From Moraxellaceae bacterium (GTDB lineage: Bacteria > Pseudomonadota > Gammaproteobacteria > Pseudomonadales > Moraxellaceae), in the NCBI GenBank assembly GCA_030146505.1, contig JASLCO010000206.1:1-15572 (forward strand): DNA of 15,572 nt, in the 5' to 3' direction. Each line of letters starts with the position of its first letter. Within the stretch, counting starts at the first letter, position 1. The position numbers and the translations under genes were made by a program. Positions 1-7,656 of this stretch are shown here, piece by piece. The notes beneath the pieces are model-generated. The model was not told the DNA's origin and searched no databases. It saw nothing but the letters and a program-made list of their open reading frames with translations.

Positions 1-316
<316 letters not shown>

Positions 317-328
317 TTTCTTGTTTAT

Positions 329-361
329 TTTCCTGACAGGCCATCCGGGCCTGTCAGGAAA
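329..361 (+). terminator. perfect 14-bp inverted repeat behind rnpB, possible terminator
   Basis: TTTCCTGACAGGCC (329-342) and GGCCTGTCAGGAAA (348-361) are perfectly complementary around a 5-nt loop (ATCCG). The position, about 12 nt after the RNase P RNA, suits an rnpB terminator or 3'-end processing barrier. There is no U-tract on either strand beyond the stem, so it is not a textbook intrinsic terminator. The T-rich sequence lies before the left arm instead. The hairpin is certain from the sequence; its role is inferred. Confidence 0.45.
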
Positions 362-506
362 GCTGCCTGCGCGCGTTGGGGAAATCCCCAGTGCGTGTGG
401 TCCGTGGCCAGTCCGGGCCGGCCTCTGTCACCGCCTTGTCCTCTCCCGGCTTTTCGCCTTTTGCCGCCTGAGGTGGCAATCTGTCCGTGAAATTCGGGAG
501 GTGCTC

Positions 507-773
507 ATGGCAACCGGCTGGGCGGGCGACAATGCGGTCAACGACCAAATCGACGCTACCGTGGAAGATGCGGTCAAGCGTGTGCGCAGCCGCCTGAACG
601 CGGGGCCTGGCCTTGATCATTGCGAGGACTGCGGCACCCCTATCCCGGAGGCCCGCCGTCAGGCTGTACCGGGCGTACGCCTTTGTGTGGCCTGTCAGAC
701 CGCACGTGATGAGGAAGATGCTGTATTCAGCGGCTACAACCGGCGTGGCAGCAAGGACAGCCAGTTGCGCTAA
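507..773 (+). CDS. ybiI: DksA/TraR-family C4 zinc-finger protein, YbiI-like
   Basis: A small zinc-finger protein of the DksA/TraR family, 88 residues, the same length as E. coli YbiI as I recall it, and ending in the same characteristic GYNRRGSKDSQLR tail. The zinc ligands are Cys39, Cys42, Cys60 and Cys63 (CEDC...CVAC), and PGVRLC before the second pair is a family hallmark. The N-terminal half (residues 1-35) is a short helix rich in charged residues; it lacks the long coiled coil of true DksA, so full ppGpp-type control of RNA polymerase should not be assumed. The function of YbiI is not established. The start is the ATG at 507, preceded by GGAGG (497-501) with a 5-nt spacer; the longer open frame reaching back to 240 runs through rnpB and is not real. 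It is a single gene between rnpB and mraZ with its own untranslated flanks on both sides. Confidence 0.9.
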   Translation: MATGWAGDNAVNDQIDATVEDAVKRVRSRLNAGPGLDHCEDCGTPIPEARRQAVPGVRLCVACQTARDEEDAVFSGYNRRGSKDSQLR

Positions 774-913
774 GGGCAGGGCTGTTTGTTGGTCGTGCCG
801 GCCCAAGCCCACATGGCCCATAGGCTGTGTGCGAATGAATTCGTAGCTACAGATATCATCCGGCAAGGCTTGCCACCCGCAGTTTTCATGCCGCTTCTGT
901 AGGCGTGGGTGAC

Positions 914-965
914 GGCTCTGGCAGTAAGAAAGGTTTTTCTGGTCTTACCAGCGGCCTCTTTTTTT
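914..965 (+). terminator. possible intrinsic terminator downstream of ybiI
   Basis: GGC-CTG-GTAAG (914-928, with U917 and GCA 921-923 unpaired) can pair with CTTAC-CAG-GCC (944-956), leaving a 15-nt loop, and the stem is followed directly by TCTTTTTTT (957-965). The stem is interrupted and the loop large. An alternative 5-bp hairpin, CTGGT (939-943) with ACCAG (947-951), competes with it. It lies 140 nt behind the ybiI stop, so it could end that transcript before the dcw promoter. The call rests on hand folding only. Confidence 0.35.
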
Positions 966-1068
966 GGTGTTTTTTCCTTCCCCGGAAGATGTCTGCCTGG
1001 CTCACAAGGGGTTTGGCCGTAGTAATCACTTACCCTGCTTAATGCCTGATGTTTGCTGGCATATCCTG

Positions 1069-1230
1069 CATATAACCAAAAATTCTTATCAGTCTTCAAT
1101 GTAACTTTCTGCATTAAGTTATCTATGTAACTCATTGTTTTAACTTGTATTGGTTGTTGCTGATATTTTGAGCAGTAGTTTTTAACTATTTGATAAATAT
1201 GAATTTATTACCTCCTTATAACTGCCCGGG
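1069..1230. other. AT-rich block upstream of the mraZ promoter
   Basis: Positions 1081-1200 contain 31 G or C in 120 bases (26%), against 73% in a sample of rsmH (2101-2160). Within it ATGTAACT occurs twice (1099-1106 and 1125-1132), and ATAAAT/ATTTAT form a small inverted repeat around 1195-1210. It encodes nothing recognisable. It may be a curved or protein-bound upstream region, or a remnant of acquired DNA; the sequence does not decide. Confidence 0.6.
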
Positions 1231-1236
1231 GTTTCC

Positions 1237-1266
1237 TTGACGCTCTCAAATCCGCTTCTCTATAGT
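1237..1266 (+). promoter_or_regulatory. sigma70-type promoter of the dcw cluster (mraZ promoter)
   Basis: TTGACG (1237-1242) and TATAGT (1261-1266) match the -35 and -10 consensus in five and four or five positions, with an 18-bp spacer. Transcription would start near 1273, giving a leader of about 65 nt before the mraZ GTG. The position is that of the known Pmra promoter, which in E. coli drives the whole dcw cluster. Start-site mapping is not available, so the assignment rests on consensus and position. Confidence 0.75.
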
Positions 1267-1272
1267 TCGCCA

Positions 1273-1308
1273 GTGGTGAAAAGTGCAGTTTTGTGGCGAA
1301 TTCTGGAA
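1273..1308 (+). promoter_or_regulatory. putative MraZ operator, four 10-bp-phased repeats
   Basis: GTGGTG (1273-1278), GTGCAG (1283-1288), GTGGCG (1293-1298) and CTGGAA (1303-1308) begin exactly 10 bp apart, with spacers AAAA, TTTT and AATT. E. coli MraZ binds TGGGN-type direct repeats with 5-nt spacers, the same 10-bp period, just behind the promoter of its own gene. Here the array starts a few bases after the -10 box, so bound MraZ would block early transcription of its own operon. The first and third units fit best; the second and fourth are weaker. Confidence 0.65.
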
Positions 1309-1337
1309 GAAAAACCAAAGCGGGTGGATGACGCATC

Positions 1338-1793
1338 GTGTTCAGGGGTTTTGACGAGTTAAACATGGACGCCAAGGGGCGCATCGCTTTGCCGACGCGC
1401 TACCACGAGCCCGTGCTCGCCGATTGCCAGGGCAAGTTCGTCGCCACCGTCGATATCCGTGAAAAATGCCTGGTTCTCTATCCCCTGCCTGAATGGGAAA
1501 CCATAGAGGCACGCCTGGACCAGTTGCCCAGTTCGCAGCCGGCCTACGCCATGCTCAAGCGCCGCCTGATCGGCTATGCCACCGAAATCAATATCGACGC
1601 CTCCGGGCGTCTGCTGCTCAGCCCCGAACTGCGCACCTTTGCCGGCCTGGAAAAGGCCGTGGTGCTGGCGGGCCAGGGCAAGAAATGCGAGGTCTGGAAC
1701 AAGCCGGCCTGGGATGCCATCCAGGCCCAGGCCATGAGCGCCGACTTCTCGGCGCCCGACCTCGCCGTCGCCATAGACCAGTTGGCGCTGTAA
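1338..1793 (+). CDS. mraZ: transcriptional regulator MraZ
   Basis: MraZ is a ring-forming AbrB/SpoVT-fold DNA-binding protein that represses the dcw promoter, including its own. The product has 151 residues, the usual length (E. coli about 152). Both tandem half-domains carry the family DxxxR motif: Asp11-Arg15 in MDAKGR and Asp87-Arg91 in IDASGR. The start is the GTG at 1338, which gives the typical MFRG N-terminus; GGGTGGA (1322-1328) may be the ribosome binding site at a rather long distance. The ATG at 1328 is out of frame. It is first in the operon, 29 nt behind the putative operator array and 2 nt before rsmH, consistent with autoregulation. Identity is clear; which genes it controls in this organism is inferred from E. 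coli. Confidence 0.96.
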   Translation: MFRGFDELNMDAKGRIALPTRYHEPVLADCQGKFVATVDIREKCLVLYPLPEWETIEARLDQLPSSQPAYAMLKRRLIGYATEINIDASGRLLLSPELRTFAGLEKAVVLAGQGKKCEVWNKPAWDAIQAQAMSADFSAPDLAVAIDQLAL

Positions 1794-1795
1794 TC

Positions 1796-2755
1796 ATGAG
1801 TACCTTCGTCCACCAGACCGTGCTCCTTGATGAGGCGGTCGTGTCGGTGCTGGGGGCGCATGCAGCCGTCCCCGGGCAGGCTGGCGTCTATATAGATGCC
1901 ACCTTCGGGCGCGGCGGCCACACCCGCCATCTGCTGGCCAGGCTGGGGGCCGATGCCCGCGTGCTGGGCTTCGACAAGGACCCGCAGGCGATTGCCGCCG
2001 GCGAGGCGCTGGCGGCGGAAGATGCCCGTTTTGCCATCGTGCATGAATCCTTTGCCGACATTCTTGCCATCCTGCGCGAACGCAATCTGCTGGGCGCTGT
2101 TGATGGCGTGCTGGCCGACCTCGGCGTGTCATCGCCGCAGCTGGACGATGCCGCCCGCGGCTTCAGCTTCATGAACGACGGCCCGCTGGACATGCGCATG
2201 GATTCCTCGCGCGGCCAGAGTGCTGCTGAGTGGATTGCCGGCGTGGCCGAAGACGAGCTGGCGCGCGTGCTGTTTGAATTCGGCGAAGAGCGGCATTCGC
2301 GCCGCATTGCCCGCGCCATCGTGAAGGCGCGGGCGGAAAAACCCATCACCCGCACCCGGGAACTGGCCGAGATCGTGGCAGCCGCGCATCCCGCCTGGGA
2401 AAAGCACAAGCATCCGGCCACGCGCGCCTTCCAGGCCATACGCATTGCCATCAACAACGAGCTGGGCGACATCCAGCAGTTCCTGCGTGATGCACTCGCT
2501 GTGCTCAAGCCGGGCGGCCGCCTCGCCGTGATCAGCTTCCATTCGCTGGAAGACCGCATGGTGAAGCAGTTCTTCCAGAAAGAAGCCAAGGGTGATGATT
2601 TCCCGCCGGGCCTGCCGGTGACGGTGGACATGCTGAAGCCGCGCCTGCGGATCATCGGCAAGGCGATTGATCCGTCGGCCGCTGAAATCGACGCCAATCC
2701 GCGTGCGCGCAGCGCGCGCCTGCGCGTGGCGGAAAAAATCGCGGAGGCCGCATGA
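1796..2755 (+). CDS. rsmH: 16S rRNA (cytosine1402-N4)-methyltransferase RsmH
   Basis: RsmH (formerly MraW) uses S-adenosylmethionine to N4-methylate C1402 in the 30S decoding centre. The 319-residue product shows the family landmarks in order: HQTVLLDE (6-13), the SAM loop DATFGRGG (34-41), GFDKDP (59-64), LADLGVSSPQ (106-115), PLDMRM (130-135), the long HPATRAFQAIRIAIN block (206-220), ISFHSLEDR (246-254) and the C-terminal NPRARSARLR (301-310). The start is the ATG at 1796, two bases behind the mraZ stop. No Shine-Dalgarno sequence is evident, so translation is probably coupled to mraZ. The same frame is open back to 1493 inside mraZ, but that extension matches nothing. The stop overlaps the ftsL start in ATGA. 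Like most rsmH genes it sits in the dcw cluster although its substrate is the ribosome. Confidence 0.97.
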   Translation: MSTFVHQTVLLDEAVVSVLGAHAAVPGQAGVYIDATFGRGGHTRHLLARLGADARVLGFDKDPQAIAAGEALAAEDARFAIVHESFADILAILRERNLLGAVDGVLADLGVSSPQLDDAARGFSFMNDGPLDMRMDSSRGQSAAEWIAGVAEDELARVLFEFGEERHSRRIARAIVKARAEKPITRTRELAEIVAAAHPAWEKHKHPATRAFQAIRIAINNELGDIQQFLRDALAVLKPGGRLAVISFHSLEDRMVKQFFQKEAKGDDFPPGLPVTVDMLKPRLRIIGKAIDPSAAEIDANPRARSARLRVAEKIAEAA

Positions 2756-3084
2756 GCCAGGCTGCCCGCAGCATCCAGGAAAAAATCCGGCAGGGGTTCT
2801 CGGCACGGCTCGCGGCCCTGCACGGCAGCCTGGTGGCCGGCGTGGTACTGCTGACGCTGGTGAGCTCGGCCGTAGCCGTGGCCTACAGCGCGCACAAATC
2901 GCGTCTTTATCTCAATGACCTGCAAAAGCTGGAAGCGCAGCGCGACAGGCTGGAAACCGAATGGGGCCAGCTCTTGCTCGAGCAGCATGCCTGGGGTGCC
3001 TACACCCGCGTCGGCAAGCTGGCGACGGAGCAGCTGCAGATGCGCAATCCGGCGGCGGCCGAAATCATGATGGTGCGGCAATGA
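2752..3084 (+). CDS. ftsL: cell division protein FtsL
   Basis: FtsL is a small bitopic inner-membrane protein that forms a coiled-coil complex with FtsB and FtsQ and activates FtsW-FtsI at the septum. The 110-residue product has a cytoplasmic N-terminus rich in basic residues, one membrane segment at about 26-46, then a periplasmic leucine-rich heptad region at about 50-85 (LQKLEAQRDRLETEWGQLLL), and the proteobacterial tail LATEQLQM at 90-97. Length and layout are typical (E. coli 121). The sequence of FtsL varies strongly, so position between rsmH and ftsI supports the call as much as similarity. The ATG overlaps the rsmH stop by 4 bases and is preceded by GGAGG (2743-2747). The stop overlaps the ftsI start in the same way. 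Confidence 0.93.
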   Translation: MSQAARSIQEKIRQGFSARLAALHGSLVAGVVLLTLVSSAVAVAYSAHKSRLYLNDLQKLEAQRDRLETEWGQLLLEQHAWGAYTRVGKLATEQLQMRNPAAAEIMMVRQ

Positions 3085-4817
3085 GCAAGGACGCCAAGCT
3101 GGTTTTCACCGGGCGCCATCGCCTGGTCAGCCTCATCATGCTCGGCCTTTTCGGCAGCATGGCGGCGCGCGCGGCCTACCTCACCGTGGTGGACCGTGAT
3201 TTCCTGCGTCGCCAGGGCGATGCGCGCATGTTGCGCATGGAGCCGATTGCCGCGCATCGCGGCATCCTGCGTGATCGCAACGGCCTGCCGCTGGCAGTGA
3301 GCACGCCGGTGGTGTCCATCTGGGTCAATCCCAAGGAAGCGCTGGCGGAAAAACTGGATGTGGCCGCTTTTGCGCGTGCCATGGACCTGGACGCAGGCTG
3401 GCTGCGCGAGCGCCTGAAGAAAAACAGCCAGCGTGAATTCACCTATATCAAGCGCCATCTTGCACCGGATGCCGCCGCCGTCATTCTGGCGCAGGAATTT
3501 CCTGGCGTTTACGGCATGACGGAATACCGCCGCTTCTATCCGGAAGGCGAGGTAACGGCGCACATCCTGGGTTTCACCAACCTGGACGACCAGGGCCAGG
3601 AAGGGCTGGAGCTTGAGCTCGACAAGACGCTGCGCGGCGTGCCCGGCATGAAGCGTGTGCTGCGCGATCTCAAGGGCTCCAAGGTCAAGGATGTGGCACT
3701 GCTACGTCCGGCCCAGCCGGGCCAGGATGTCTATCTCAGCTTTGATGCGCGCACGCAGTACCTGGCCTACCGCGAACTGGCGCAGGCGGTGGAGCAGCGC
3801 GGTGCGCGTGCGGGCACGGCCGTGGCGCTGGACGTGGATACGGGCGAAGTGCTGGCCATGGTGAACCAGCCCGCCTTCAACCCCAACAACCGCCTCAGCC
3901 TGCGCCCGGAAGAAATGCGCAACCGTGCCGTCACCGACATGTTTGAACCGGGCTCGACCATGAAGCCCTTTACCGTGGCGGCCGGGCTGGAAAGCGGCAA
4001 GTACACCACGCAAAGCCTGTTCAACACGGCACCGGGCACCTTGCGTGTTTACAACAAGACGATCAGCGACCACGAAAACCTGGGCGTGATCGACATCGGT
4101 ACCATCATCACCAAATCCAGCAATGTGGGCGCGGCGCAGATCGGCCTGTCACTGCCGCGTGAAACATTGCCGAATTTCTTCATGCGCGTGGGTTTTGGCA
4201 AAAGCACGGGCTCCGGTTTTCCCGGCGAAAGCGCCGGCCGCGTGCAGCCGCCGGAGCGCTGGCGTCCGGTGGAAATTGCCACCATGTCCTATGGCTACGG
4301 CATCACGGTGACGGCGCTGCAACTGGCGCGCGCCTACGCCATGCTGGCGGCGGGCGGCATCGAGCGGCCGATCAGCTTCCTCAAGGTGGATGGCCCGGTC
4401 GCGGGCGAGCGCGTGCTGGATGAAAACATCGCGCACAAGCTCATTCCCATGATGGAGTCCGTCGTCACCACCGATGGCACGGCCGTCAAGGCCGCCGTGC
4501 CGGGTTATCGCGTGGCCGGCAAGACCGGCACCGCGCACAAGGCGCAGAACGGTGGTTATGCCGCCGACCAGTACATGTCCACCTTTGCCGGCATGGCGCC
4601 GGCCAGCCATCCGAAAGTGGTGCTGGTGGTGGTGATGGATACGCCCAGCGGGCAGTACTACGGCGGCCTGGTTTCCGCGCCCGTGTTCTCGCGCATCATG
4701 GCGGAAACACTGCGTCTCATGAATGTGGAGCCCGACAAGAGTGCCGAGCACCTGGCCGAGCAGGGCGTGTTGCCGACTGTGGCCCGCGCCGAAGCCGCAC
4801 GGAGGCCGGGCGCATGA
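3081..4817 (+). CDS. ftsI: peptidoglycan D,D-transpeptidase FtsI (PBP3)
   Basis: FtsI is the septum-specific class B penicillin-binding protein that crosslinks glycan made by FtsW; it is a beta-lactam target. The 578-residue product (E. coli 588) has a short cytoplasmic tail, a membrane anchor at about 15-34, a pedestal domain beginning with RGILRDRNG, and the transpeptidase domain with all three catalytic motifs: Ser292-Thr-Met-Lys295 (nucleophile Ser292), Ser346-Ser-Asn348 and Lys481-Thr-Gly483. The start is the ATG at 3081, overlapping the ftsL stop in ATGA; an upstream extension in the same frame to 2961 lies inside ftsL and would bury the anchor. The ribosome binding site is weak, so coupling to ftsL is likely. 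The stop overlaps murE by 4 bases. Nothing is missing or unusual. Confidence 0.98.
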   Translation: MSKDAKLVFTGRHRLVSLIMLGLFGSMAARAAYLTVVDRDFLRRQGDARMLRMEPIAAHRGILRDRNGLPLAVSTPVVSIWVNPKEALAEKLDVAAFARAMDLDAGWLRERLKKNSQREFTYIKRHLAPDAAAVILAQEFPGVYGMTEYRRFYPEGEVTAHILGFTNLDDQGQEGLELELDKTLRGVPGMKRVLRDLKGSKVKDVALLRPAQPGQDVYLSFDARTQYLAYRELAQAVEQRGARAGTAVALDVDTGEVLAMVNQPAFNPNNRLSLRPEEMRNRAVTDMFEPGSTMKPFTVAAGLESGKYTTQSLFNTAPGTLRVYNKTISDHENLGVIDIGTIITKSSNVGAAQIGLSLPRETLPNFFMRVGFGKSTGSGFPGESAGRVQPPERWRPVEIATMSYGYGITVTALQLARAYAMLAAGGIERPISFLKVDGPVAGERVLDENIAHKLIPMMESVVTTDGTAVKAAVPGYRVAGKTGTAHKAQNGGYAADQYMSTFAGMAPASHPKVVLVVVMDTPSGQYYGGLVSAPVFSRIMAETLRLMNVEPDKSAEHLAEQGVLPTVARAEAARRPGA

Positions 4818-6292
4818 AACGTCTCGTTGAACTCTGGCCAGCCATCAGCGCCGCGCATGCGGCGATTGCCGTTTCCGCCGTGGTGCAGGACAGCCGCGAA
4901 GTGCGCAGTGGCATGTTGTTCATGGCCCTGAAAGGGCAGCAGCGCGATGCCCGCGATTTCATTGCCGGGGTGATTGCGGCCGGCGCTGCGGCCGTGTTTG
5001 CCGAGCAGGATGAAAAATGGCCGGAGGATGCCGTCATCAACGGTATTCCCGTCATCGTGATTCCGGAGCTGGCGCAGCAGGCCGGCGTCATTGCCTCGCG
5101 TTTTTTTGACCAGCCTTCCGCACACATGAATGTGCTGGCAGTGACGGGAACCAACGGCAAGACCAGTGTGGCCAATCTGCTGGCCGGTGCGCTCGGCGTG
5201 CTGGGTCGTCGCGCTGCCGTTCTTGGCACGCTGGGCAACGGCATGCATGGCGCGCTGGAAAAATCCACACACACCACGCTGGATGCCTGCCATCTGCAGG
5301 CACTGCTGGCGCAATTCCGTGCCGAGGGCGCAAGCGCGGTAGCCATGGAGGCCAGCTCGCACGGTCTCGTGCAGGGGCGTCTCAACGGCACTGTCATCGA
5401 TGTGGCGCTTTTCACCAATCTCACGCGCGACCACCTTGATTATCACGGCGACATGGAAAGCTATGCCGCCGCCAAGGAGCTGCTGTTCCGCTGGCCCACG
5501 CTGAAGGCTGCCGTGCTGAATGCCGATGATCCGGCCGCGCTGCGTTACCGCGCGGCACTGGAGCCGTCAGTGCCGGTGCTGGCCTACAGCCAGCAGGCCG
5601 AAAGCACGGCCGACATACGCGCGCTGCAGATACAGCCCACGCTGGCCGGACTTGAGCTGCTGGTGGCCACGCCTGTGGGCGAATGCTCGCTGCGGGTGCC
5701 TCTGCTCGGCCGCTTCAATGTCAGCAATCTGCTGGCCGTGACGGGCGGCCTGCTGGCGCTGGGCGTCCCCCTGGCCGACATCGCCGAAGCCCTGCAGCAG
5801 GCGCAGCCGGTGCCGGGGCGCATGCAGAGCTTTTCCGGCGAGCACCCCACCGTGGTGGTGGATTACGCGCATACGCCGGATGCACTGGAAAAAGTTCTGT
5901 CCAGCCTGCGCGAGCATGCCGAGGCGGATCTGGTTTGCGTTTTCGGCTGTGGTGGCGACCGTGATCGCGGCAAGCGCCCGCTCATGGGCCAGATTGCCGC
6001 CCGTCTTGCCGACCGCGTGGTGGTCACCAATGACAATCCGCGCACGGAGCATCCGGAAAGCATCATCAGCGAAATCGTGGCCGGTCTTGGCAGCACTCAG
6101 GGCGGCGAAGTGCTGGTGGAGCCGGACCGGCACCTGGCCATACGCCAGTCCATTGCCGATGCCGGCCGCTACGACATCGTGCTCGTTGCCGGCAAAGGCC
6201 ATGAGGATTACCAGGAAATCAACGGCGTGCGCCACCATTTCAGTGATGCCGAAGAAGTACGTGCTGCGCTTGCGGCATGGAGGGCGGCATGA
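4814..6292 (+). CDS. murE: UDP-MurNAc-L-Ala-D-Glu:meso-diaminopimelate ligase
   Basis: MurE adds the third residue of the stem peptide to UDP-MurNAc-L-Ala-D-Glu in the cytoplasm, using ATP. The 492-residue product has the three Mur-ligase domains: the N-terminal UDP-binding domain (VVQDSREVRSGMLF near 23-36), the central ATPase domain with P-loop Gly112-Thr-Asn-Gly-Lys-Thr117 and the NLTRDHLDYHG block, and the C-terminal domain with the DNPR motif at 407-410. DNPR is the known signature for meso-diaminopimelate rather than lysine, so the wall is of the Gram-negative DAP type. The Lys in SYAAAKE is the expected carbamylation site. The start ATG overlaps the ftsI stop and has GGAGG at 4801-4805. 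The stop overlaps murF by 4 bases. Length is like E. coli MurE (495). Confidence 0.98.
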   Translation: MKRLVELWPAISAAHAAIAVSAVVQDSREVRSGMLFMALKGQQRDARDFIAGVIAAGAAAVFAEQDEKWPEDAVINGIPVIVIPELAQQAGVIASRFFDQPSAHMNVLAVTGTNGKTSVANLLAGALGVLGRRAAVLGTLGNGMHGALEKSTHTTLDACHLQALLAQFRAEGASAVAMEASSHGLVQGRLNGTVIDVALFTNLTRDHLDYHGDMESYAAAKELLFRWPTLKAAVLNADDPAALRYRAALEPSVPVLAYSQQAESTADIRALQIQPTLAGLELLVATPVGECSLRVPLLGRFNVSNLLAVTGGLLALGVPLADIAEALQQAQPVPGRMQSFSGEHPTVVVDYAHTPDALEKVLSSLREHAEADLVCVFGCGGDRDRGKRPLMGQIAARLADRVVVTNDNPRTEHPESIISEIVAGLGSTQGGEVLVEPDRHLAIRQSIADAGRYDIVLVAGKGHEDYQEINGVRHHFSDAEEVRAALAAWRAA

Positions 6293-7653
6293 AGCTTTCC
6301 CATATGGCCTTCCTGCTGCAGGCCCGCCTTGTCGGCGAAGACCGCGACATCACGCGTTTTTCCACGGATACGCGCACGCTCATCGGTGGTGAGCTTTTCA
6401 TTGCGCTTTCCGGCGCGCACTTCAACGGCAACCGCTTTGCCGCCGACGCCGCTGCCCGGGGTGCCGTTGCCGTGGTGGTGAGCGAGGAACAGGCCGGACT
6501 GCCCGTGCCGCAACTGCTGGTCGAAGACACCCATGCGGCCCTGGGCAAGATTGCCCATGCCTGGCGCGAGCAGTTCGACATTGTCGGTGTGGCCATTACC
6601 GGCAGTGCCGGCAAGACCACCACCAAGGAATTTGCCGCCAGCATTTTTGCGGAAATGGGACCGACGCTGGCCACGCTCGGCAACAAGAACAACGATATCG
6701 GCGTGCCGCTCACGCTCTTCCGCCTTGACGGCAGCCATCGCTACGGCGTGTTCGAGCTCGGCGCCAATCATGTCGGTGAAATTGCCTACACCAGCCATCT
6801 GGTGGCGCCGCAGGCAGCCGTCATCACCAATGTGGGCTCGGCTCATCTGGAAGGCTTCGGCAGCCGCGAAGGCATTGCCCGTGCCAAGGGTGAAATCTAC
6901 GGCGGCCTCGTGCAGGGCGGCATTGCCTGCATCAATCTGGATGATGAATTTGCCGGCTACTGGAAAGCGCTGTGCAAGCATCGCCAGCAACTGCATTTCT
7001 CCGTGCAGCAACAGGCCGACCTCTGGGTGAGCAATATCCGCCAGGCCACTTCCGGCTGCCCTGCCTTTGAACTGCATGTCGGCACCCGCAGCGCCGAGGT
7101 CGAGCTGCAGCTCATCGGCCAACACAACATCGCCAATGCACTGGCAGCGGCCACGCTGGCCCATGCCTGCCAGGTGCCGCTTGAAAAAATCGTTGCAGGC
7201 CTGGAAAAGACCCGCCCTGTGCCGGGTCGCCTCAACCTGCATCTCCTGAACCCGCGTTGCCGTCTTATCGACGATACCTACAACGCCAATCCTTCTTCCA
7301 TGAAGGCGGCGATAGACGTGCTGGCAGCAATGCCGGGCCGGCGTGTGCTGGTCACAGGCGACATGGGTGAATTGGGCAAGGCCACGGAAGCTGGCCATAA
7401 CGAGGTGGGGGGGTACGCGAAAATGAAAAAAATAGACGCGCTTTATTCCGTAGGCCAGTACAGCCATTTCACGGCCGCGGGTTTCGGGCCGGAAGCCAGG
7501 ACTTTTTCCGAGCAGCAGTCGCTGATCGAGGAACTGGAAAAGGAGCTGGAAACCGTGGTGACGCTGCTGGTGAAGGGATCACGCAGCGCCCGCATGGAAA
7601 ATGTTGTCAACAACCTGCTGGACAGCCCTCTGGCAGGGCATAAGGAGTCCTGA
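6289..7653 (+). CDS. murF: UDP-MurNAc-tripeptide:D-Ala-D-Ala ligase MurF
   Basis: MurF joins D-Ala-D-Ala (made by Ddl) to UDP-MurNAc-tripeptide, completing the pentapeptide. The 454-residue product (E. coli 452) shows an N-terminal STDTRTL substrate block, the P-loop Gly105-Ser-Ala-Gly-Lys109-Thr-Thr, LGNKNNDIGVPLT, the FELGANHVGEI and ITNVGSAHLEGFGS motifs, and DDTYNANPSSM in the C-terminal domain. The residue before P-loop Gly108 is Ala where Ser or Cys is usual, a conservative change. I chose the ATG at 6289, which overlaps the murE stop in ATGA and follows GGAGGG (6279-6284); an in-frame ATG at 6277 would add only MEGG and bury that site. Near the end, 7407-7432 holds G7 and A7 runs with GGG GGG and ATA codons unlike the rest of the gene, yet the frame stays open. 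Confidence 0.97.
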   Translation: MKLSHMAFLLQARLVGEDRDITRFSTDTRTLIGGELFIALSGAHFNGNRFAADAAARGAVAVVVSEEQAGLPVPQLLVEDTHAALGKIAHAWREQFDIVGVAITGSAGKTTTKEFAASIFAEMGPTLATLGNKNNDIGVPLTLFRLDGSHRYGVFELGANHVGEIAYTSHLVAPQAAVITNVGSAHLEGFGSREGIARAKGEIYGGLVQGGIACINLDDEFAGYWKALCKHRQQLHFSVQQQADLWVSNIRQATSGCPAFELHVGTRSAEVELQLIGQHNIANALAAATLAHACQVPLEKIVAGLEKTRPVPGRLNLHLLNPRCRLIDDTYNANPSSMKAAIDVLAAMPGRRVLVTGDMGELGKATEAGHNEVGGYAKMKKIDALYSVGQYSHFTAAGFGPEARTFSEQQSLIEELEKELETVVTLLVKGSRSARMENVVNNLLDSPLAGHKES

Positions 7654-7656
7654 TTA

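Larger units (their letters stand above)
774..1337. other. 564-nt intergenic region before the dcw cluster
   Basis: No convincing gene is seen. The first part (774-1030) is of ordinary composition and contains a possible terminator at 914-965. The middle (about 1069-1230) is very AT-rich. The end (1237-1308) holds the promoter and putative operator of mraZ. A 121-codon frame on the minus strand (770-1135) has no ribosome binding site and no recognisable family, and a 29-codon frame from 812 on the plus strand is no better. Both look like chance frames. Confidence 0.7.

Noticed and set aside
689..698. GGCCTGTCAG in ybiI, same as part of the rnpB-downstream inverted repeat (348-357)
   Set aside because: Ten bases only, in the conserved Cys-x-x-Cys coding region of ybiI, with no partner arm; chance similarity.
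770..1135. 121-codon minus-strand frame downstream of ybiI
   Set aside because: No ribosome binding site before its ATG, no recognisable domain, and composition that changes abruptly inside the frame with the AT-rich block.
774..1337. Search for a CRISPR array, tRNA, defence or other novel system in the only long gene-free stretch
   Set aside because: No regularly spaced long repeats, no tRNA-like cloverleaf and no credible frame were seen.
1888..3081. 397-codon open frame on the minus strand opposite rsmH and ftsL
   Set aside because: Low-complexity Ser/Arg/Ala composition typical of an antisense shadow; both sense genes are certain.
6208..7467. 419-codon open frame on the minus strand opposite murF
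   Set aside because: Antisense shadow of murF without motifs or a ribosome binding site.
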